NCBI GenBank assembly: GCA_023614405.1
Contig: CM042685.1
Coordinates: 189,692,257-189,756,256, forward strand
DNA: 64,000 nucleotides
Reading direction: 5' to 3'
Source: Avena insularis
Taxonomy: Eukaryota > Streptophyta > Magnoliopsida > Poales > Poaceae
The translations under genes and the position numbers were made by a program. Below are positions 46,961 through 57,874 of this stretch, one piece after another. The number at the start of each line of letters is the position of its first letter. Position 1 is the stretch's first letter. The notes under the pieces were generated by a model. It was not told the origin of the DNA, did no database searches, and saw nothing but the letters and a program-made list of their open reading frames with translations.

Positions 46961-48728
46961 TTGAAAGTAAAGTGTAGATAGGGGTAGAAGCGTCGCAGAC
47001 GTGCGACGTTCCATGGATTGGAGTATTCGAATCCTGATGCGATGTCCATGAGGCGGTAGGCGCCACCTGGGATGACTTCTGTGACGATGTAGGGTCCTTC
47101 CCAGGGTCACTCGAGCTTCTTCGGCTGCTCTTGCTTGAGTCGTAGGACGAGGTCTCCTTCGACGGAGGACCTTGGGTGCAGCCGACGACTGTGATAATTG
47201 TGGAAGCTCTGCTGGTAGACCGTTGAGCGAGTCGCGGCAATGTTGCGTGCCTTGTCGAGTGTGTCGACAACGTCTTCGAGTGCAGCCGTTGATTCGGCTT
47301 CGTTGTAGGCGACGACCCATGGGGCCTTGTGGCGTACCTCGGCAGGCAGCACGGCTTCAGCTCCGTGCACCATGAAGAAGGGCGTGAAGCCGGTTGAGCT
47401 GTTCGGCATTGTACATAGGCTCCAGAGGACGGAGGGTAGCTCCTCTGCCCAGGCTCCCGCAAGCCTTTCAAGTGGGCATAGCAGGCGTTTCTTGATGTTG
47501 TTGCCTATGAGGCTGTTGGCCTTTTTGACCTATCCGTTGGTCTGCGGGTGCTCCACGGAGGCGTATGATATGTTGATGCCAAGGCCCTCGCAGAAGTCTT
47601 GGAATTCCTTCGAGATTAAGTTCGAGCTGTTGACAGTGATGATGTTGTGTGGCACGCCGAACCTGTAGAAAATGGATTCGAAGAACTTGACGGCAGTTTT
47701 GCCGCTTTGGTTGTGACGGGCATGACCTCGATCCACTTGCTGAACTTTTCAACTACGACCAGGAGGAAGACATGGCCTCCTTTCGAGGATTTGGGCAGTT
47801 TTCCGATCATGTCGAGGCCCCATTGGGCGAAGGGCCAGGCCAATGGTATGGGCCTTAGCTCGGATCCTGGTTTGTGCGGTTTGTCCGCGTACCTCTGACA
47901 GGCGTTGCACCTTTGGAAGATGTCCTTGGCGTCATTCATGGTTGTTGGCCAGTAGAATCCAGCATGTAGAGCTTTGGCGACTAGGGCACGGCTGCCTGCA
48001 TGATGGCGGCAGATGCCCTCGTGGATGTCTTGGAGGATGGTTTTGCTGTCTCCGATGGTGACGCACCTTTGTAGCACACCCGAAATGCTACGCTTGTACA
48101 ACTCGCCATTGTGGATGGTGAAGTCCTTAGACTGGCGAGACATGCGTCGGGCATCTGTCGGGTCATCAGGTAGTTCATTGTTTATCAGGTACCGAAGGTA
48201 TGGATGCGTCCATGTCTCTTCAACCGCCATGACTGCATCAGGCTGATCAGCTCGGCCTCGGTGTCAAGCTTTTCGGGTCCCTCCTGTCCTTCGGGTGGCA
48301 CAGCCCCCGAGTTCATTTCTTCTTCGGTTGCTCCCTTGGGGAATTTTCTCTTGATAGAGGGTACACAGATTTGTTTGAGGAACACACCTAGTGGCACCCA
48401 TGGCAGGTGGAGCTGATGTTGGCGAGTTTATCGGCTTCTTCGTTGCTTTCCCTTCCGATGTGCCAAAGTTCACAGCCATCAAAGTCCCCTTCGAGTGAGT
48501 TGTAGAGCGTGCGATACGCGATCATGTTGGCGCTGTGAGCATCACACTCATTCATCGTCTGTTGGACGACAAGGTTCAAGTCACCGTAGATGACGAGTGC
48601 GTTGCGCCGCAGATCTTGGCCATTTTCATGATGTGGATGAGGGCCTCGTATTCGGCCTTGTTGTTGGAGGCGTGAAATTTCATCCGAAGGACGTATTTCA
48701 TCTTGTCACCCTGAGGGGACGTCAGTAT
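46961..48728 (-). pseudogene. T2 pol: integrase and extra RNase H
   Basis: On minus, from right to left: extra RNase H (NNKAEYEALIHIMKMAKICG, then NMIAYRTLYNSLEGDFDG), linker, and integrase. The integrase has its zinc-binding region (HEGICRHHAGSRALV...CNACQ), first catalytic region WGLDMIGKLP, second region IITVNSSNL and HPQTNG of the third. The second catalytic Asp is replaced by Val (TDNG in active elements). Further frame breaks fall near 47620, 47500 and 47100. Its C-terminal part has SSTGFTPFFMVHGAEAVLPA. The 5' side is cut by the T3 LTR at 48729. Confidence 0.88.
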
Positions 48729-49577
48729 TGTCGTTGTTATGGAAATGGTAGTGCCTGAGCAGGCTAGATCGTGGTGTGGGAGTGAGTAGGGAAGCGAGCG
48801 ACAGCGTCCGCAGGCGGGATTGGGCACAAGCAAGCGTCGAAGACACAAGAAGTACCCAGGTTCGGGGCCCTCGTGGTGAGGTAACACCCCTACTCCTGTC
48901 GATCTGACTATCTGGATGAACACGATGAACTACAAGGGCTCCTCGAGCTGTATCTGTCCTAGCTAGTAGGGAATGAGAGACCAACCCTTGCAATGTTGCC
49001 CCTGTCGCCCCTTATATAGGCCGAGGCGGCATGGGCAATGTCCTGGCCGACTAGCGGGTCCCACAGGCAGGCCCCAGCCATCTAGGTCATCTACAGTGGC
49101 CGGCATGGAGGGCGTGTACCCACAGTCAAGTCCATGTCGAGCCGCGGTCTACAGTGGCTGTCATGTGGGTAGTTATGACCGTCATTGGTAAAGTCGTCGG
49201 TATGGGCCGAGTGTCTGAGTCTCCTTTCTGTCTTGTCCATCGTCCTGCGCATACTGCGCACTGTGCTCTGCGTCATCTTGTACCTTGCATGTCTTGAGTG
49301 GCCGGCTAGGTTTCCCTAGCCAGATGATCCATCTTGACCGGGTGGTTGGCTCCATCCGGCTAGGCTTCTGCCTTTGTTCATCTCATCTGGCTGATGGTTC
49401 TTCCGGCTCGCTCTTGACCCTGTTCGGCCTTATCCGGCTGGTGCTAGCTTGGTCTTCGTATGGCCTTCTTTCTGATCTGTCTTTGGGTTTTTACATCTGG
49501 CTGCCCTAGCTGGCTCCCAGGTTGTGTCGCTCCTGTATCTTGTCTGGTTAGCCTACCCAGGGGTGATCCCCCCGACA
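48729..49577 (-). repeat. T3 3' LTR
   Basis: It begins TGTCGTTGTTATGG and ends CCCCCCGACA, followed by ctagcccccgagcg (on minus the tract cgctcgggggctag). A TATA-like ttatata (49010-49018, read on minus) and the shared block tacccaggttcggg (about 48876-48889) are present. Confidence 0.82.
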
Positions 49578-50130
49578 CTAGCCCCCGAGCGCGTGTAGAT
49601 TCCACCCTTAGGCGAAATGTGCGCGAGCTCAAAAAGCTAGTTTGAATTTTTCCTGGCTGAAATTTGGTGGTTGAACTACCCGGTTGCATCATCATCGATG
49701 TTAGCCACGACGCAATGATGATCATGGAGACGTGCGTCGAAGGGTCGCCTGTCACCTCAGGAACCATTGTCAGCGCCTCGCCTCCCGCGCTCGGGATATT
49801 CTGTGCGTTGCGTGCTGGCGCAAACGATCCGACCGTGGCTGGGGTTGTGGGGGGCTGCCACATGGCGAGCCGACGGTTTGCCTCCCTGGCCCCTTTAAGT
49901 AGCGGCCGCGGCACCCCGTCGTCCCCCACACGCCATTTTCCCCCTTCACTCACCGTCGACGCCGCGCCTCCCAGCTTCCTGGCGCTGCTCTGCCTCTACG
50001 CCGCCTCCGCTCCGCCGATGCCGCCTGCCTATTTCCTGCCAGAGCAATGGGTCACCGTCACTCTTCTGTCGCTCCCCTTTCGCCTTCTCCGCCTCTTCCC
50101 TCTTCTCCGCCACGCGCCGCTACCGTCGGC
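49578..50130. other. T3 spacer and antisense promoter region
   Basis: GC-rich sequence before the antisense ATG. The frame at 49664-50224 has no known domain and is probably leader. No gene is supported here. Confidence 0.4.
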
Positions 50131-50818
50131 ATGGCTAAAAGCCGCGGCGCCTAGTAAGGCTCCTCCGTCATGGAGGCGCAGGTCAAAAAGTACCGGCGGT
50201 CGCGCCTCCTGCCCACCGCCGTGAGGTCGGGGTGCCCCTTGCCCCGACTGGGGAAGTCTCGCCGCCTCCGCAGACCAGGGAGCGCGTCATTTTTCTTGTG
50301 CATCTGGCGTGCGACCTGGCCTTTCCAGCCAGCCCCTTTTTCCTTTCCTTCCTTGCCCATTTCGATCTCCGCCTCCACCATCTCGGTCTGAATGCAATCA
50401 GCATTCTGGCCCACTTCGTAGCATTTTGCGAATGCTACCTTGGGATCCAGCCGGATCTCGGGCTCTTCTGCCGTCTCTTCCTCATCCATCCGCAAGTCCA
50501 ATACGCCAAAGGGCCGCTCGTGCCCTGCGGCGGTGCCTCCATCTACTCGCGCGCCCATACCGGCCATCCCAAGTTCAAACTGCATGACACAGTCAAACTG
50601 TGGCAGCAGACGTACTTTTATGTACAAAACTTGGGGTCCGACGACCGCCTCAACCTTCCGGCCTTCCAAAATGTGGAGTCCAGCCGGGTGCACTAGGAGG
50701 AGAAGATCTTCGACTCGAAGCCAAAGTCAGATGCGCTGCTGCAGCGGATGAGGTCGCTGGTCATAGCCGGCCTGACTGGCGTCGACGTGACGCTAAGCTG
50801 GGCTAGCCGGCGGATGAT
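50131..50818 (+). pseudogene. T3 antisense gene, N-terminal part
   Basis: The frame from ATG 50131 (MAKSRGA) soon stops. The conserved part resumes in another frame at about 50232: FLVHLACDLAFPASPFFLSF, LRLHHLGLNAISILAHFVAF and CECYLGIQPDLGLFCRLF, then LWQQTYFYVQNLGSDDRLNL. A TAG at 50693 follows VESSRVH; after it the frame continues and ends in TLSWASRRMI at the F insertion. It is clearly the same protein class as in R and T2 (compare CEGYLGIRPRLD, QRTYFYGPD). Confidence 0.75.
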
Positions 50819-52368
50819 TGATACGTTGGAAACGTATCTATAATTTTGTATGCTCCATGCTTGTTTAGTATCTACTTTGCTTTACTTGTCTACACTTTGA
50901 GGTGTTTTTTACATGTTTTCTGGTACTAACCTATTAACATGTTGCAACAGTGCTAGATGCCTGTTTTCTTCTATTTTTGGTTTTAGAAAAGTTAGTAAAG
51001 AAATATTCTCGGAATTGGACGGGACAAACGTCAAAGTCAATAACTTTTTGTGGGGAACAAGAAGTCCAGAGGAGATCCGGAGGGGCTGGCCAAGGGTCAC
51101 CCCAGGAGCGGGGTCAGGTGGACCCGTGCCTGGCTAGGGTTTGGCGGCCCTGGTCGCCTCCCGGACTCGCCCCTTCGCCTATAAGAAGCCCCCGATGCAG
51201 AAACTCTCGGTACCCGATCAGAAATCCACGAAACCGTCTACAGCCACCGCCACCATCGTCCCTAGATTGGGGGGATCTGAAGCTCTTTCCGGCACCCTGC
51301 CGGAGGGGAGATCATCCCAGAGGCTTTCTCTTCAGTATGATTTGTGAGTAGTTCCACCTTGGACTATGGGTCCATGTAGTAGCTAGATGGTTGTATCTCC
51401 TCCTTTGTGCTTTCATGTATAGATCTTGTGAGCTTCGTTCATGATCAAGATCTAATCTATTTGTAATCATGCATGTTGTGTTTGCGTGGATCCGATGGAT
51501 ATTGAGATTATTATGTTGGTTTGATTAATGGTTTTATCTTTATGATTCTATCATGTCTGTGTTGTTTGTGATCTTGCATGCTCTCCGTTTCTAGTGGTTA
51601 TCTTGGCCAAGTAGTTGCTAGTGACTCCAAGAGGGAGTATTTATGCTCGATAGTGGGTTCATACCTCTAGTTTCCAAGGGAAGTGAAAGAAATCTCTTCG
51701 GTTGTAGATGTGTTGTTGCTACTAGGGAGAAAACAACGGTCTCTTGTTCATGGAACATGTGGACTGTTTACCTTACACACTTTTCTTAAAGCAGTTGTCT
51801 GTTGCTTGCAACTTAATACTGGAGGGGGTTCGGATGATAACCTGAAGGTGGACTTCTAGTCATAGATGCAGTTGGATTACTGTCTATGTATATTGTTGTA
51901 TTGCCCAATCAACTTCATAGGATCTTTCTGGCTAGTAATTGCATTGTTATGCCCTGTTCAGTTCCTGTCAATTGCCCCGCTGTAATTTGTTTACCCTTCA
52001 TGCTATGTTGTTTATCTAAGGAGAGCACCTCTAGTGAACTATGGACCCCGGTCCAATCTTTACCATTGATACATCTTCCACTGTTACTTGTTTACTTGCT
52101 GCAAACCATTGCCTTCCACACCATACGTTTAATCCTTTGTTACAGCAAACCGGTGAGCTTGACAACCTCACTGATTCGTTGGGGCAAAGTCTTGAGTTTG
52201 TGTTGTGCAGGTCTTCACATTGCCAGCAACACCTGTGTGACGTTTCCTTCCTCCTACTTGTTCGATAACCTCGATTTCTTACTGAGGGAAACTTGCTGTT
52301 GTGCTGCTTCATACCTTGCTCTTGGGGTTTCCAACGAAGCGTTCCACGACAAGTATTGGGCACCATCA
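50819..52368 (+). repeat. F left LTR
   Basis: Starts TGATACGTTGGAAACGTATC and ends ...GGCACCATCA, about 1550 bp. It is collinear with 56415-57382. A TATA-like ctataagaa at 51179-51187 marks the promoter. Short frames inside it are non-coding. Confidence 0.85.
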
Positions 52369-52375
52369 AGCTAAT

Positions 52376-52398
52376 TTCTGGTGCCGTTGCCGGGGAGG
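52376..52398 (+). promoter_or_regulatory. Primer binding site of F
   Basis: Eight bases after the LTR end, ctggtgccgttgccgggg resembles the tRNA-Asp type site of Athila elements, with T in place of C at one position of the core. Confidence 0.7.
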
Positions 52399-52615
52399 CT
52401 AAGGACGTCTTCACTGGGGGAGTCCTTCACTTCCTTTATCTTTACTTTGTTTTTAGTTTGCTTAGTTTCTTTTGCTTGGTTTTGTTTGCCTCTTTTCAAA
52501 AAACCCAAAAAAATTAGTCTAGTTTGGTTTTCTTGCTTTATTCAAAAACACAAAAAAGTAGTCCCTGCTCTAGTTGTTGGTCTGTTGTTGCCTTGCTTGG
52601 TCATGCTTTCCATCA

Positions 52616-53668
52616 ATGGATGGTTTCTTTGAAACTAGTTCTTATTGGCAAGGTGGATTCACGGAAGAACAAAAGTATTATTATAAGGAACACCGTTTGT
52701 CACAAAAAGGGAAACACATATGGGAACAAATTGATAATTTGAATACTATTGCTAGAGACGTGTGCTCTACTTATAATGTTACTTATTGCTTTGATAAGTC
52801 TTGTTGTTGTAGGAGGTATAAACACCTGCCTTTTCAATGTGAGTATAATGATAATGTTACCATATCTTCTTATGTTAAAGGAAATTATGACTTTTATGAT
52901 GTGGAACAGATTGAAGAATTTATTGCTTTCAAGGGTGCATTTGAACTTGCTAGTTTGCTTGAAAATACTGATGATGCACCTTATGAATGTGAGGTTTATG
53001 AGATACTTAAATTTTGCTTTGATAATTACAAGGAAGCAAATGGCTATATTGTTGATTATTTTAATAAGTGTTTTCCACAAATGGAAGAGACTAATGCCTT
53101 GCAGGAGCCTATGAAAGAAGAAATTATTGAAACTAGAAGCTCATTAGATGAAAAAGAGGAGGAGAGTGATGAACAAAAGGAGGAAGAATGGATCTACCCA
53201 TGCCTACCTTCTAATGAGAGTAACTCTTTACCTCTTATATTATTTGATTGTACCCCATGCTTACCAAAGGAGGATGAATGTTATGTTCCTGTGGTTCCTT
53301 TTGAAATATCTACTTTGGGTGATACCTGTGAAGGTTTTAACCCCACTATTTTTGAGCTTGATAGAAACTATGTGTTTGTAGATCATGAAAAGCATGCTTT
53401 ATGTGATAGATATATTGTTGAGTTTATTCATGATGCTCCCGAAAATTATTATGAGAGAGGAAAATATGGTTGTAGAAGTTTTCATGGTACTAAAACACCT
53501 CTCTTTATGCTGAAAGTTTTGAAGTTACTCCTGTTTTCTCTTCCTATGCATGTCACTTTGTTCTTTGTGGACTTATTTGTGTACAAGATTCCTATGCATA
53601 GGAAGTGGGTTAGACTTAAAGGTGTTTTGAATTTGCTTCTTGATGCTCTCTTTGACTTCAATTCATAA
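52616..53668 (+). CDS. F internal ORF, unknown function
   Basis: An intact frame of about 350 residues starting MDGFFETSSYWQGGFTEEQ. An in-frame ATG 42 bp upstream exists but gives a Cys-rich leader without support. It contains Cys-rich motifs (YCFDKSCCCRRYKHLPFQC), a helical acidic middle (RSSLDEKEEESDEQKEEE), a region with repeated Cys-Pro (FDCTPCLPKEDECYVPV), and a hydrophobic segment near the C-terminus (LKLLLFSLPMHVTLFFVDLF). There is no zinc knuckle, protease, RT or integrase motif. It is the only long open frame of F and the least damaged gene in the window, which suggests selection up to a recent time. It could be an env-like or gag-helper protein; that is a guess. AT-rich codon use contrasts with the GC-rich Tat genes. 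Confidence 0.7.
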   Translation: MDGFFETSSYWQGGFTEEQKYYYKEHRLSQKGKHIWEQIDNLNTIARDVCSTYNVTYCFDKSCCCRRYKHLPFQCEYNDNVTISSYVKGNYDFYDVEQIEEFIAFKGAFELASLLENTDDAPYECEVYEILKFCFDNYKEANGYIVDYFNKCFPQMEETNALQEPMKEEIIETRSSLDEKEEESDEQKEEEWIYPCLPSNESNSLPLILFDCTPCLPKEDECYVPVVPFEISTLGDTCEGFNPTIFELDRNYVFVDHEKHALCDRYIVEFIHDAPENYYERGKYGCRSFHGTKTPLFMLKVLKLLLFSLPMHVTLFFVDLFVYKIPMHRKWVRLKGVLNLLLDALFDFNS

Positions 53669-56399
53669 TTCTTATGTGAGCATCTTCTCAAGCTTTTGTG
53701 CCTAATTTAAAGGCGTTAAAGAAAAGTACTTGTTGGGAGATAACCCAAGAGTTTCCTTGAGTCTTGGAAGTTATTACTTCTGTAATGACTTCTTCTTATC
53801 CTTTTTTTGCTTTTTGTGCCAATAATGACCTCTAATGAGAGGGAACTAAGATTTGGGGAGTTGCTGTCCCGAAACAGATTTCTGTCCTCCACCAAAAAAA
53901 TTCGTGAGGAGGCTCTGTAACTCGGATTGAGCTCAAACTTTACGAATAAATCCCCCAGTATGTTGGATAACTTTCGTTAGTTCAACACTTTTTTATTTGA
54001 GCAACAGAAAATGTTCGAAAAAATTGGTTTCTACCTGCTGTTCTGTTTTGACAGATTTCTGCAATTATTTGCATTTGCTTCTTATTGATTCCTTTTTGAG
54101 CTCTCTTCGGGTAAATTGAGTTTCTTTTAAGGAGTTACTACAGTAGCTTGTGCTTGTAGTGAAAATCCTTGCTGTTCCAAAGCTTTGCCAGTGGTCTAAT
54201 ATCTTTTGAATAAGCTAATGTTGCTAATGAAGATTGTGTGAAGTTTTGTATGAAGGAAAAATTTTAGGTGTAGAGAGAGAATGATGCAATGAGATGAAGA
54301 ATGGACAAAATCTCAAGCTTGGGACTGCCACCATGGTGTCACCCCAATAAATATCCAAGAGGTACAAGCTTCAAAGCTTGGGGATGCCCAATGCATCCCC
54401 TTCTTCATCAATAAAAAGCTCTGGTCTGTCTAGACACTTCATTTTTTATTGTTTCATGCACAATTGTGTTGTTCTTGGAGCGTCTTAGTTTTCGTTTGCT
54501 TTGCTTAGTTTGTTTAGTTTTCTTTAGTAGTTTGGACCCCCGCTCTCGTTGTGTTGTTTTGCAAATAAGTTTGCTTGGTGTTTGGAAAGGAGTAGTAAGT
54601 TCTTGCTTAAAGTGCAAGAGGAGCTTGCATTGACTGTGACTTAGACTTTAGCATGGTATGCTAGGTGTTGTTTTTGCATTATGCTTAGTGATTATTGCTG
54701 TAGCATGTCTTGTTCCAAACAATTGGGATTGCTTAGTGTGCCTTGAAGAAATTATGCGTTGTTTTAGCATGCAAAAGCATAGTATTGTGGTATTCTCCTT
54801 TGATGTTTTGCTTGTGTTGACTTGGCACATGCTTACACCATGTTATGACTATGACAAGTCACCATTACCCTCTATGATCATCTAGTCCTTGACTTGTAGT
54901 ACTTTGCTTTGATTAGTTTGCTTTGTTGCATTGCATAATTATGGCCATTATTGCTCTCTTAGTTGGTTGCTCCTAGTCTTTTGCTAGCCTCCACTTGTAT
55001 GAGTAAGCTCTACTCATGCTTCCAACTCCCAAGAAACCAAGTTATTCGAAAGTATCCACTATAAATTCATATGCATGGTGTGCTACACCATTCCAAGTAT
55101 ATTCTTGTTTTCATCTATCTTCCAATTAAAAACTATTTTGTTATGTGAAAACTTAGTGATTAAAGCCCTAACGACCTTGATGGCACACTTTATTCTTTGC
55201 CCCTAATAAACTTGATCCATTGTGACAACTTTGTTGTATATGCTTGCACTTATAAGTTGGAATTAGCAGAACCGTGCTGTCATGGGGAACGTTTTCAACA
55301 TTGCACTTGTTCCTTGTTGTACTTAGTTGATATCATGTTCTTTTGTCTATGGATGTCACCGGTGTGAAATAAAGAGGGAACTTGTAAGTCCATGGAGTTT
55401 GTATCCTGTGTTAGAGAAACGCCTGGGCCGCTAGCCTAAGCCATGTCTAATCATGGTGGAAACTTGCAGCATCACCATAGTGACATCTATGAAGCATTCT
55501 TCTTATAAAAAAAGAGACACATTGAGAAAAGAGGAAAGAGAGAAAAAAGCACCATATTCCCATGGTACATAAGAAGAATTGCTGAGATGCTCATTGTCTG
55601 CTTGCCTTGTCATTTTGGTTATGGGAAAGCTCTTGTACCATGTGCAAGGGGTACCCCGTTGGCGGTTCTCAATGATATGCAAATACTTACAGTGACAAAA
55701 ACTTACCTGGACCCAAAGTTGAGTATGCATGAGGTGTGACCCTCGTATTTAAGGGGCATGAGATTGCCAACTTATACTTCGTCAAGCATATACTCCAGCT
55801 TTGACACTTTAACCTTAACCACTTCAAGATGCTTATGATAGGGGAAATGAGGGCTGAAAGCTAACAAGTACCATAATTTTTGGAAGCTCTTTTTGAAACT
55901 TGTAATCCCTGATTCCTTTACAAAAAGGCCTTTCTTCCACCAATATTGATTCTCCACCTTCTACCTTTAGGCACCATTAAGAGAGCATAGTTGTCATTAT
56001 GTGTGCAATGTTCCAAAGCTTACTAATCGATGCATATTGTGTTATTACTTGTTCATGTGCTACTTGTTTCTAGTCACCCTTGTGAACTTTGCAGGTGTCA
56101 TATGCATTATACTACTACTCTATGAGGGACAAGTTGATTGCCACTATGCTATGTTTTCTGCATGTGAAACAAACAAACGTTTTTCAATGCATATTATTCA
56201 TAATCTTTGTTTATAGCTTACCATGTTGCATGCATAATTACTATGTCCTATTGTTAGAACTCCATCTTTCATGCACATGTTTAGAGTTCTTTGATCCCAG
56301 CTTTCAATGCTTGCAAATGGTTGGATCTTTATTGTGAGGGTGCATGTCACCTCAAAAATTATTCTTTTATCACTTACCTACTCGAGGATGAGCAGGAGT
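53669..56399. other. Non-coding interior of F
   Basis: About 2.7 kb with frames shorter than 80 codons and no domain. Near 54312-54400 'aagcttgggg' occurs more than once, resembling the tract before the right LTR. Such long non-coding interiors are usual for non-autonomous large elements. Confidence 0.6.
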
Positions 56400-56414
56400 T
56401 AAGCTTGGGGATTC
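56400..56414 (+). promoter_or_regulatory. Polypurine tract of F
   Basis: The sequence taagcttggggattc abuts the right LTR. This AAGCTTGGGG form is common before the 3' LTR in Triticeae Gypsy elements. Confidence 0.65.
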
Positions 56415-57382
56415 TGATATGTTGGAAACATATCTATAATTTTTGATGCTCATGCTTGTTTAGTATCTACTTTGCTTTACTTGTCTACACTTTGAGGTGT
56501 TTTTACATGTTTTCTGATACTAACCTATTAACAAGTTGCAACAGTGCGAGATGCCTGTTTTCTGCTGTTTTTGGTTTCAGAAAAGTTAGTAAAGAAATAT
56601 TCTTGGAATTGGACGGGACAAACGTCAAAGTCAATAACTTTTTGTGGGGAACAAGAAGTCAAGAGGAGAGCCGGAGGGGCTGGCCAGGGGGCCAGACCCA
56701 CCCCAAGCGTGGGGTCAGGTGGACCCGTGCCTGGCTAGGGTTTGGCGGCCCTGGTCGCCTCCCGGACTAGCCCCTTCGCCTATAAGAAGCCCCCGATGCA
56801 GAAACTCTCGGTACCCGATCAGAAATCCACGAAATCGTCTATAGCCGCCGCCACCATCATCCCTAGATTGGGGGATCTGATGCTCTTCCTGGCACCCTGC
56901 CAGAGGGGAGATCATCCCAAAGGCCTTCTCTCCGGTATGATTTGTGAGTAGTTCCACCTTGGACTATGGGTCCATGTAGTAGCTAGATGGTTGTATCTCC
57001 TCCTTTGTGCTTTCATGTATAGATCTTGTGATCTCTGTTCATGATCAAGATCTAATCTATTTGTAATCATGCATGTTGTGTTTGCGGGGATCCGATGGAT
57101 ATTGATATTATTATGTTGGTTTGATTAATGGTTTTATCTTTATGATTCTATCATGTCTGTGTTGTTTGTGATCTTGCATGCTCTCCGTTGCTAGTGGCTA
57201 TCTTGGCCAAGTAGATGCTAGTGACTCCAAGAGGGAGTATTTATGCTTGATAGTGGGTTCATGCCTCTAGTTTCCAAGGGAAGTGACAGAAATCTCTTCG
57301 GTTGTAGATGTGTTGTTGCTACTAGGGAGAAAACAACGGTCTCTTGTTCATGGAACATGTGGACTGTTCACCTTACACACTT
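56415..57382 (+). repeat. F right LTR, truncated by T4
   Basis: Matches 50819-about 51792. It differs by point changes and a short insertion near 56690 (gggggccagacccacc). It stops after ccttacacactt, where the T4 LTR begins; the left LTR continues with ttcttaaagc. Confidence 0.9.
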
Positions 57383-57874
57383 TGACGAGGTTTAATCTCG
57401 TCAATGCACATTGTCATGAGCTTGGGTTTTGGAGAAGATGGGGATGCTGGAGATCGCGAAACGGTTAGCAAACAAGCAACACGGGGACACGAGGTTTACC
57501 CAGGTTTAGGCCCCTGAGGGAAAAAACCCTACTCGCTTGTGCTCTTGATTATGGCGTAACCAAGGTTCAGGGTGCGCAGATGCAATCTGGCGTGGAGGTC
57601 TGTATGCGGTGGTATGAAGTGCCCTCCTCGTCGTGCCCTCCTAGCCTTTATATAGAGATAGGCAGGTCCCAGGCACAGATCGAGTCGGTTACAGGTTTTA
57701 GGGTTTGCCCTTTTGAATATTCTATCTATTCTAGTCTTGCTCTCCAAGGATCCGAAGGCGTCATGGGCCCTGGCCACCCGAAAGTCTTCATGGGTTGGCA
57801 CATATTCTTCGTGGGCCTTCCCTGGGCGGACTAGGTATGCTAAGATCGTGTACCCATAGGGTATAACCATGTCA
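57383..57874 (-). repeat. T4 3' LTR
   Basis: 492 bp with TGAC...GTCA ends, similar throughout to 41124-41624. On minus it is preceded by cactcaggggctac. TATA-like sequence on minus is near 57646-57655. Confidence 0.88.

Larger units (their letters stand above)
41124..48728 (-). mobile_element. T2: Tat-lineage Gypsy element, left part
   Basis: Element on minus, with its 3' LTR (41124-41624), antisense gene (42929-46656, plus) and part of pol (integrase and extra RNase H, 46960-48728). It is cut by the T3 LTR within the extra RNase H, at a position where T4 pol continues (compare 62600-62670). Reverse transcriptase, gag and the 5' LTR should lie to the right of the nested block. Confidence 0.88.
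48729..50818 (-). mobile_element. T3: Tat-lineage Gypsy element, left part
   Basis: A Tat element of a different family, inserted in T2 pol directly after gtcagtat. It has an 849-bp LTR, a polypurine tract and the start of the antisense gene, and is cut at 50818 by the F LTR. Its pol, gag and 5' LTR are not in the window. Confidence 0.85.
50819..57382 (+). mobile_element. F: non-autonomous Athila-like Gypsy element
   Basis: Left LTR 50819-52368, PBS at 52376, an internal region of about 4 kb with one ORF and no gag/pol, polypurine tract at 56400-56414 and right LTR 56415-57382. The right LTR is cut by T4 about 580 bp before its end. The PBS (tggtgccgttgccgggg) differs by one base from the TGGCGCCGTTGCCGGGG used by Athila-type elements. 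The element must have used enzymes from a partner. Confidence 0.87.

Noticed and set aside
49664..50224. 186-codon frame on plus before the T3 antisense gene
   Set aside because: GC-rich leader sequence, no domain, and it overlaps the antisense gene start in another frame.
52700..53080. Minus-strand frame opposite to the F ORF
   Set aside because: Ile/Lys-rich shadow without start context or domain.
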